Part shown: one piece after another, positions 26,333 to 32,887 of the stretch | Layout of the letters: every line of letters starts with the position of its first letter | How positions within the stretch are numbered: position 1 is the stretch's first letter | DNA from: Pirellulaceae bacterium | GTDB taxonomy: Bacteria; Planctomycetota; Planctomycetia; Pirellulales; Pirellulaceae | Reading direction: 5' to 3' | Length of the DNA stretch: 64,000 nucleotides | Assembly: GCA_018402565.1 (NCBI GenBank) | Contig: JAGYIQ010000005.1 | Coordinates: 372,001-436,000, forward strand | Notes under the pieces: generated by a model | Told to the model about the DNA's origin: nothing | Database searches by the model: none | The model's input: the letters and a program-made list of their open reading frames with translations, nothing else | Made by a program: the position numbers and the translations under genes

Positions 26333-27517
26333 GTGAAACGTCGCTCTTCTGGTGTAAATTCGAACATAGTACCAACGATGATTTGCTGGCTACTACAGGG
26401 AGCGAGTTGGTCATTTGCGGCTCCCCAAGATTTCGAAATTCTAGACGCCGTATCCATAGTGAAGGATTTTGAATCCTCGAGCAACGGTCTGGCTATCACC
26501 TATGGTATTGGCTTTTACGCATCGGAATTACAAAAGACTGTTGAAAATGGCCATGATGGCCACACGGCCTACGTCGCCCGCGATGCCAACGGGGCGTATG
26601 GCAATTTTTACAGCGAGGACAAAACCAATGATAGTAAAGGCGAGCAGGTAATTACTGCCGATCACCAGCATTTTCGGACAGCGGGTTCGGGTGTTACCGT
26701 TCGACAAAAATACTCGGCCGGCATTTTTCGCGATAATATTTATGTCGCTCCGCTTGTCGGTGCGTCATTAAGCGATCAGGCTTTCTTTAGCGAGATATTA
26801 GAGCACGCCTCCACTAAACACTCGCTCGAAACCACCGAATTAAACGGGCACGATTACTGGATGCTAACCGCAACGAGCCCGATTTTTGGTTTTTATACTT
26901 TCTGGATCTCCAAGAATCCGGAACGGCGATTGATTCGGATCGAAATCATCAAGAAGGCTCAGCACGAACTGCGGACAATGGATGGCCTACGGAAAAAACT
27001 TGGCGATCCTTATCCTGTGAACGAGAAACGCCTCAAGGAACTTCCTAAGGACAAACATGCCAATTATTTAAAGTCACTCCGAGATGTCCCTAGCCAGCAG
27101 AAAGAAGTTTATTGCTTCGAGCAATACAAACCTTCGCCAAATGGCAAGAGTTTTCCGAGATTAGTGACACGAAGTATTACGTCAACATTCGCCAGCACAG
27201 AGATTTTCATAGGCATTAGCATTTCGATTGCGAATATCGAACCATTTGTAATCGATGATCCGCTGCTGGCAAAATTCAAGCGATTCACCATTCCAAACGG
27301 CACTGCCGTTACTGTGGTTGGCCAGGAGGGCCTAGCGTGGAAATACGAGAATGGCAAAATTGTTCGGTCGGTAGACAGTGACGCGATTGACAGCTTGAAC
27401 GGCGTGCGATTTCGAAAACCTCAAACGCCGTACGGATATTACGTTTTATTTACCGCGGTAATTTCGTTATCTCTATGGGTAGTATACCGTCGCTGGAGGT
27501 CAACGAACAGACAATGA
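26333..27517 (+). CDS. Exported protein with C-terminal membrane anchor
   Basis: 394 aa if it starts at the GTG at 26333, which has GGAG 8 nt upstream and begins a signal peptide (MKRRSSGVNSNIVPTMICWL, cleavage after FAA). The open frame extends further upstream, but that part is not protein-like and covers the hairpin. A large mixed domain ends in YYVLFTAVISLSLWVVYRRW and RSTNRQ, a helix with basic end. It is in the same place as the PEPDFY proteins and of similar build, though the PEPDFY motif itself is missing (PQTPYGYYV instead). The stop overlaps the next start by 4 bp. Confidence 0.72.
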   Translation: MKRRSSGVNSNIVPTMICWLLQGASWSFAAPQDFEILDAVSIVKDFESSSNGLAITYGIGFYASELQKTVENGHDGHTAYVARDANGAYGNFYSEDKTNDSKGEQVITADHQHFRTAGSGVTVRQKYSAGIFRDNIYVAPLVGASLSDQAFFSEILEHASTKHSLETTELNGHDYWMLTATSPIFGFYTFWISKNPERRLIRIEIIKKAQHELRTMDGLRKKLGDPYPVNEKRLKELPKDKHANYLKSLRDVPSQQKEVYCFEQYKPSPNGKSFPRLVTRSITSTFASTEIFIGISISIANIEPFVIDDPLLAKFKRFTIPNGTAVTVVGQEGLAWKYENGKIVRSVDSDAIDSLNGVRFRKPQTPYGYYVLFTAVISLSLWVVYRRWRSTNRQ

Positions 27518-28575
27518 TCTTTAGACGCGAAACTAACTCCAGCAAGATCTTGCTGATTTTGATGACGGCCATATTGTTTCTGAATCGTGGTGGGGAGCTC
27601 AAGGGGCAACCTACGGGAGGGGCAGAATGCGGCGTTTATGCCATGGCAGCGGCGGCAACCGCACTAAAAGCCGAATTCAATCTAGAACTGATCAAAGCGG
27701 GGCACTTCGTTAACGAAAACGGAAGCAGTGCTGCCCAACTCCGTCAACTTGCGACAGAAACGGGACTGTGGTCGATGGCCTTGCAGGGAGTCTCAACAAG
27801 CTATGTAAGAAATTCAAGTTCACCACTTATTCTCAACCTGCGACGAAGTTTTGCTGATGAAAACGCTGGACACTGGGTGACCTACCTAGGGGACGAAGGC
27901 GGTTATGCAGTTGTCTTCGATAATCTAGCTTCTGCGAAGATACGCACCGTAAACTGGGGGGAGTTACGTATGATGATGAATGGAGAAGCGATCTTAGTTG
28001 ATGTGGCTCCGCCCTCTCGTCTTGCGACCATGGCACGCACTGTATTGACCGCTTTTCAAACTTGGATGTGGTTAATCCCGGGTCTTGGCATGTTACTTTT
28101 CCTTCCGTCGATGGGACTGTCTCGTGAGTTCCTGATCGTTCTTTGTACCAGTGTGGTCACTGGGACGATCTCAGCCCATTATTCAGCCGCCGGCTTTGGT
28201 CGCAATCCGAGTGCAGTCGCGTATATTGCAAGCACACATTGTGATGAAACATTTCCAGATGTGAGTTATCAGCAATTTATGACGATGCTAAGTAATCCTG
28301 GAGTGGCAATCATCGACGCGAGGCCAAAATGGCTGTACGAAATGGACACCATCGAAGGCAGTATCAATTTCCCGGTCGACTCGCGGCCGGACGGGCTTCG
28401 ACCTATCCTGGAACAAATAGCAGCAAAACGCGCGGTTTTTGTCTTTTGCGGTGGCCCAAATTGCGAGTGGGACCGAGCAATCGCCTGTCGGCTGCGGGCG
28501 GCAGGTGTTTCAGACATTAGGATTTACGAGGAAGGCCTTTCAATCTATAATTCGCGCAACCCGAAAGAAAACTAG
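27514..28575 (+). CDS. C39-like peptidase / membrane helices / rhodanese fusion protein
   Basis: 353 aa; the ATG at 27514 overlaps the previous stop (ATGA). Residues 1-25 are a hydrophobic segment. Residues ~35-165 resemble a C39-type papain-like peptidase: Cys39 in ECGVYAMAAAATAL, His120 in GHWVTYLG, Asp136 in VVFDN. Residues ~185-225 hold two membrane helices. Residues ~260-345 form a rhodanese-like domain (VAIIDARPKWLYEMDTIEGS, VFVFCGGPNCEWDRAIACRL) with Cys312 and Cys317. C39 domains usually cut double-glycine leaders during peptide export; rhodanese-like domains handle sulfane sulfur or thiols. The combination suggests maturation of exported Cys-containing peptides. Domain calls are by motif only. 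Confidence 0.7.
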   Translation: MIFRRETNSSKILLILMTAILFLNRGGELKGQPTGGAECGVYAMAAAATALKAEFNLELIKAGHFVNENGSSAAQLRQLATETGLWSMALQGVSTSYVRNSSSPLILNLRRSFADENAGHWVTYLGDEGGYAVVFDNLASAKIRTVNWGELRMMMNGEAILVDVAPPSRLATMARTVLTAFQTWMWLIPGLGMLLFLPSMGLSREFLIVLCTSVVTGTISAHYSAAGFGRNPSAVAYIASTHCDETFPDVSYQQFMTMLSNPGVAIIDARPKWLYEMDTIEGSINFPVDSRPDGLRPILEQIAAKRAVFVFCGGPNCEWDRAIACRLRAAGVSDIRIYEEGLSIYNSRNPKEN

Positions 28576-28584
28576 GGGATCAAT

Positions 28585-30141
28585 GTGACGATTCAGGCAA
28601 AAGCAGTACTGCTACGCAGCATCGGCATCTGCATCGGAGTTTTGTTGGCCGCAACTTCGGTTGGACATCTACTGGATCCCTATAGATTCTTGCACTCAGT
28701 GTTGAATTATCGCTTGGTATCCGGTGTTTATGCGCAATGGATCGCAATATTCATCCCATGGGCCCAAATCTTTGCGGGTATAGCGCTGATCATCGGTGTC
28801 TGCCGGAAAGGCGCACTTGGGATGGGTGCCTTGCTGTTTACAGTTTTCTTCCTTGCACAATTCTCGGCCTTAGTACGCGGGCTAGACATAAATTGTGGGT
28901 GTTTTGGCAGCGGGGACCACCCCGTTTCTTGGCAAGGATCTATCGGTCTGATCTCGCTTATTGTTATTTGTCTTGCAACGCTTTTAGGGGAATTAGCCGG
29001 GCCAGGCAGGAGACAAATCGAAAGTTGCAGCCGACACAATTCTGAAGTTGAACAACCTAACGAGCACCGCGTAATCGCCAAACGACATGGTCTTTCGCTG
29101 GTTGAACTGATTCTGGTGGTTGCGATTATCTCGCTTTTGTTTGGGATGTTGCTTCCGGCGATTCAGTCGAGTCGTGAAGCCGCCCGGAACTTGGCTTGCC
29201 AAAACCGACTGCGACAGCTTGGGTTGTCAGGAAGCCAATACGAATCGGCTAACAGTCGCCTGCCGATTGGAACCTTGGGGTTTGCTTCGCCGTATGTTTT
29301 CCAAGGCCTTGAAGATCTAGATTGGCAGAATCCGTCGAGCGAACGATTTTGGAAACTCGCGCAGCACACTTCGGTCTGGGTTCAATTGTTACCATATTTA
29401 GAGCAATCTCCCTTGTATGACCAATTGCCTTCCATTTTGTACAACTCGAATCAGACCTATGCTCAGTACATTCAAGCAAACCCGGGTGCACCGCATTGGA
29501 TCGGATTGTTAGTTGAAGAGCAATCTAAAACCCAGCTTTCAATCTTTTTGTGTCCGTCGGATAACGTGTCTGGTTATCAATTTAAGGGCGCCTTGGCGGC
29601 TATCGCGACCCAACCTTCGTACTCATCGTCGCTTCATTCGGATGTTTTTTTGCCAGAGCTAGGCTCTTTTTTGCTAGAACAACCCGCAGCCTCAAGCTAT
29701 GCGGCCAACGTTGGTGCTCACAGCGCCGGCGGGGGAACTGGAAACCGACCGGTTGGTTATTCTGGTCCGTTTACCTCGCGGCGAAGTATTCGGCTGGCAA
29801 GTGTTCGAGATGGGCAAAGTAATACTGTTTTTTTTGGAGAATCATTGGGCGCGATCGAAAAGCGAAAAAGAACTATTTTTCATTCATGGATGTTCGGTGG
29901 ACTTGTCAGAGGCCGCGGAGCATTGGCGTGGCAGGCGAATATGTCGCCAGAAAATGCAGAGTTTCTTCTTTTCGGAGATGCGGAGTGGGCCCATCCAGGC
30001 GGGTTCGGCTCACTCCATCCGATGGGAGTCAACGTCGCGTTTGGTGACGGATCCGTTCGACAATTGTCACGAATGACGCATCATGAATTGATGTACAATT
30101 TGTGTGGAATAGCGGACGGACAAGTGATTGTCCCAGATTGA
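28585..30141 (+). CDS. MauE-type redox membrane domain fused to DUF1559 pseudopilin
   Basis: 518 aa from a GTG at 28585 (AGGGGATC ribosome site). Residues 1-140 are four membrane helices with the MauE hallmark CGCFG at 104-108. After a ~28-residue charged linker, HG-LSLVELILVVAIIS (cleavage after Gly169) begins a type IV prepilin helix, then a DUF1559 domain ending with H-X9-DG (HPMGVNVAFGDG, then SVRQ). Between Met80 and the prepilin motif I see no in-frame ATG or GTG, which argues for a true fusion. If prepilin peptidase cuts at 169, the MauE part becomes a giant leader. MauE proteins are tied to periplasmic disulfide formation in methylamine dehydrogenase maturation. Confidence 0.8.
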   Translation: MTIQAKAVLLRSIGICIGVLLAATSVGHLLDPYRFLHSVLNYRLVSGVYAQWIAIFIPWAQIFAGIALIIGVCRKGALGMGALLFTVFFLAQFSALVRGLDINCGCFGSGDHPVSWQGSIGLISLIVICLATLLGELAGPGRRQIESCSRHNSEVEQPNEHRVIAKRHGLSLVELILVVAIISLLFGMLLPAIQSSREAARNLACQNRLRQLGLSGSQYESANSRLPIGTLGFASPYVFQGLEDLDWQNPSSERFWKLAQHTSVWVQLLPYLEQSPLYDQLPSILYNSNQTYAQYIQANPGAPHWIGLLVEEQSKTQLSIFLCPSDNVSGYQFKGALAAIATQPSYSSSLHSDVFLPELGSFLLEQPAASSYAANVGAHSAGGGTGNRPVGYSGPFTSRRSIRLASVRDGQSNTVFFGESLGAIEKRKRTIFHSWMFGGLVRGRGALAWQANMSPENAEFLLFGDAEWAHPGGFGSLHPMGVNVAFGDGSVRQLSRMTHHELMYNLCGIADGQVIVPD

Positions 30142-30148
30142 AATGACA

Positions 30149-30534
30149 TACTCGCACAGTCACGTCCAAGTGACGATTCCGAGCCGGTGAATGCCTGACG
30201 ACTTGCCCGTCAATGAACTCGACTTTTTGCTCGGGAGTCATGGCGGCATAAATCTGCTGCCGCCGAATCTTTTCGTAACCGTTCACAGTGGGTAGTCCTA
30301 TTTCAGTGCTGGTGCGTTGCGCAAGTCGAATCTTTTATGGGGCAAACTCATGTCACTTTCCACTTGCGTTCCACAAAATAGATCGTGCTGTTAGCTCGAC
30401 TTGCTCCACGACACCCGACGAAGCGTGAACGGTTAGATCTTTTCGGACTCCAGCTCCTGTTGCAATCGAGAGATGGCGAGTGGTAGTTGCGGCGAGTGAA
30501 GCAGCGGCTGGATCAATGGCTCGATGGAGGTCAT
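30149..30534 (-). pseudogene. Decayed Uma2-family (DUF820) endonuclease-like gene
   Basis: Two separated pieces of one leftward gene. The N-terminus at 30534-30433 reads MTSIEPLIQPLLHSPQLPLA to a TAA. A second piece from 30286 reads IYAAMTPEQKVEFIDGQVVR then HSPARNRHLDVTV, the Uma2 start of its nuclease-like domain, before losing similarity and overlapping the DUF1559 gene. The rest of the domain is gone. The 145-bp element lies 13 bp from the start. Confidence 0.6.
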
Positions 30535-30547
30535 TGTATCAACTCGC

Positions 30548-30692
30548 CTAGTGCTTTGTCACAATTTAATTTTGGGATCGGTGTGGTAAAGGGGTCAGGC
30601 GTCAATTGCCGGAACGGCCCTGCGGGTGCTTCGCACAATACACTCCTGCCCCCTTGACCACACCCCAAGCTTTGGTTGGCGGAAAGGCCTAG
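30548..30692. mobile_element. 145-bp MITE-like palindromic element, copy 2
   Basis: Same length as 9356-9500. The left end CTAGTGCTTTGTCACAAT is intact, the right end (TTTGGTTGGCGGAAAGGCCTAG) is degenerate. The centre contains GGCGTCAATTGCCGGAACGG, inverted relative to copy 1. No gene is supported between 30693 and 30875. Confidence 0.8.
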
Positions 30693-30875
30693 CTCGACAA
30701 CCAGTGCCGAATCGCCTGCAGGTTGGCCTGTGGGTCGAACATGGCAATAACGGGAAATTCTAGACCGGGAATGACTCGGCTCACGAACTGGAGTTGCTGT
30801 TCGCGGCCGCCGACAAACCGAGTACAATAAACACGCGAGATTTACCGGCCCAAACCCCGCGAGAACGGAAGATTG

Positions 30876-31358
30876 ATGGACACTGCGACCATCCAAGCCA
30901 TTGTCGATGCCCACCAGCACCGGCCCGGCGCGACCCTGCCGATCCTGCACGACATTCAAGCCGCCCTGGGGTTCATCCCAGACGAGGCCATTGCGATCGT
31001 GGCCCACGGACTGAACCTGTCCCGAGCCGAAATCTACGGCGTGGTCACTTTTTATGCGGACTTCCGCACCACCCCGCCCGGTCGCCACATCCTGCAAATC
31101 TGCCGCGGCGAAGCCTGCCAAGCCAAGGGCAGCCGCGACCTCGAAGACCACGCTCGGCGGGCTCTGGGGATCGACTTCCACGAAACGACCGCCGACGGGG
31201 CCATCTCGCTGGAACCGGTCTTCTGCCTGGGCAACTGCGCTTGCTCGCCCTCCGTTCGCCTCGGTGACGAGATCCTGGGCCGAGTCGACTCGGCCGTGTT
31301 CGACGACTTGGTCGCCGAAGCTCGAGCCAACCCCGTCGGCCAAGGAGCCCGATCATGA
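30876..31358 (+). CDS. fdsG: NAD-dependent formate dehydrogenase gamma subunit (NuoE-like)
   Basis: 160 aa from the ATG at 30876 (a TTG sits just before it). Thioredoxin-like 2Fe-2S protein: ligands in CRGEAC (C-X4-C) near residue 75 and CLGNC (C-X3-C) near 116. It passes electrons with the beta subunit to NAD+ in soluble formate dehydrogenase. First gene of a three-gene operon, with a 4-bp overlap to fdsB. A TACAAT hexamer at 30823 may be part of the promoter. Confidence 0.9.
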   Translation: MDTATIQAIVDAHQHRPGATLPILHDIQAALGFIPDEAIAIVAHGLNLSRAEIYGVVTFYADFRTTPPGRHILQICRGEACQAKGSRDLEDHARRALGIDFHETTADGAISLEPVFCLGNCACSPSVRLGDEILGRVDSAVFDDLVAEARANPVGQGARS

Positions 31359-32887
31359 GCGTCCGCGTGTTTGTCCCCAGCGACACCACGGCCGTTTCGG
31401 TCGGGGCCGACCGAGTCGCCAAGCAAATCCAGCAGCAGGCCCAGGCCGCGGGTCTGGAGGTGACTCTGGTCCGCAACGGCTCGCGGGGTCTGTTCTACTT
31501 GGAGCCGTTGGTCGAAGTGGAAACGCCGACCGGACGCTGGGCCTACGGACCGGTGACGGTCGCCGACGTCCCCTCGTTGCTGGCGGCCAACTTCCTGCAG
31601 GGCGGCCCGCATCCGCTGGCACTGGGCCTGACCGACCAGATCCCATACCTGGCAAATCAAGAGCGGTTGACCTTCGCCCGCGTCGGCCTGACCGATCCGC
31701 TCTGTTTATCGGCCTACGCTTCCCTGGGCGGTTGGCAGGGCTTGCAGCGGGCCCTGCAGCTGGCGGCGGCGGAGATCGTCGCCCAGGTCAAGACGTCGGG
31801 CCTGCGGGGCCGCGGCGGGGCGGCCTTCCCCACGGGCATCAAGTGGCAGACCGTGCTGGATACGCCAGCGTCGCAAAAGTACATCGTCTGCAACGCCGAC
31901 GAAGGCGACTCGGGCACCTTTGCCGATCGCCTGCTGATGGAGGGCGATCCCTATTGCCTGATCGAGGGGATGATCATTGCCGGTTTGGCCGTCGGGGCCA
32001 CGCAGGGCTACATCTATTTACGCTCCGAGTACCCACGTTGTTGGCGGACGCTCAACGAGGCGATCGCGAGGTGCCAGGCGGCCGGTTGGCTGGGTGACGA
32101 CATCGCGGGCTCGGGTCGACGCTTTCATCTCGAGGTGCGGTTGGGAGCCGGCTCGTACATCTGCGGCGAGGAGACGGCCCTGCTGGAGAGTCTGGAGGGC
32201 AAGCGCGGCGAAGTCCGGGCCAAGCCGCCTCTGCCGGCTCATGTGGGTCTGTTCGGCCAGCCCACCGTGGTCAACAACGTGATCACCTTGGCCGCGGTCC
32301 CGCTGATCCTGTCCCACGGGGGCCAACACTACCACGACTATGGTCTGGGGCGTTCGCGGGGCACGCTGACTTTGCAATTGTCCGGCAACATCCGACGGCC
32401 TGGGCTGATTGAAAAGGCGTTTGGCTTGACTTTGCACGAGCTACTGTACGATTATGGAGGAGGCAGCGCCAGCGGCCGGCCGATCCGAGCCGTGCAGGCC
32501 GGTGGACCGTTGGGAGCCTACATTCCCGCCCACGACTTCGACCTGCCTTTGGATTACGAGGCCTTCCAAGCCCGCGGGGCCATGATCGGCCACGGCGGAA
32601 TCGTGGCGTTTGATGACACGGTCGACATGCGGCAGATGGCGCGGTTTGCGATGGAGTTCTGTGCCGAGGAATCCTGCGGCAAGTGCACGCCCTGTCGCAT
32701 CGGTTCTGTGCGGGGTGTCGAAGTCATCGATCGCATCACGCAAGGTGTGGAGCGGGAAGCCAACATCGTGCTGCTGGAGAGCTTGTGTGACACGATGCAG
32801 CACGGCTCGTTGTGTGCCATGGGTGGCATGACCCCGTTTCCCGTCGTCAGTGCCCTGAAACACTTTCCCGAGGACTTTGAACGATGA
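31355..32887 (+). CDS. fdsB: NAD-dependent formate dehydrogenase beta subunit (NuoF-like)
   Basis: 510 aa. An N-terminal ~110-residue thioredoxin-like domain without cluster ligands, then the FMN/NADH site GLRGRGGAAFPTGIKW, CNADEGDSGTFADRLL, GAGSYICGEETALLESLEG, and a C-terminal 4Fe-4S site ESCGKCTPCRIGS. It oxidises the internal electron carriers and reduces NAD+. ATGA overlaps on both sides point to tight translational coupling with the gamma and alpha genes. Confidence 0.93.
   Translation: MSVRVFVPSDTTAVSVGADRVAKQIQQQAQAAGLEVTLVRNGSRGLFYLEPLVEVETPTGRWAYGPVTVADVPSLLAANFLQGGPHPLALGLTDQIPYLANQERLTFARVGLTDPLCLSAYASLGGWQGLQRALQLAAAEIVAQVKTSGLRGRGGAAFPTGIKWQTVLDTPASQKYIVCNADEGDSGTFADRLLMEGDPYCLIEGMIIAGLAVGATQGYIYLRSEYPRCWRTLNEAIARCQAAGWLGDDIAGSGRRFHLEVRLGAGSYICGEETALLESLEGKRGEVRAKPPLPAHVGLFGQPTVVNNVITLAAVPLILSHGGQHYHDYGLGRSRGTLTLQLSGNIRRPGLIEKAFGLTLHELLYDYGGGSASGRPIRAVQAGGPLGAYIPAHDFDLPLDYEAFQARGAMIGHGGIVAFDDTVDMRQMARFAMEFCAEESCGKCTPCRIGSVRGVEVIDRITQGVEREANIVLLESLCDTMQHGSLCAMGGMTPFPVVSALKHFPEDFER

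Noticed and set aside
30690..30841. Leftward open frame ending REQQLQFVSRVIPGLEFPVI and HWLSS
   Set aside because: Looks protein-like and may be the end of a lost gene, but there is no start and I cannot name a family.
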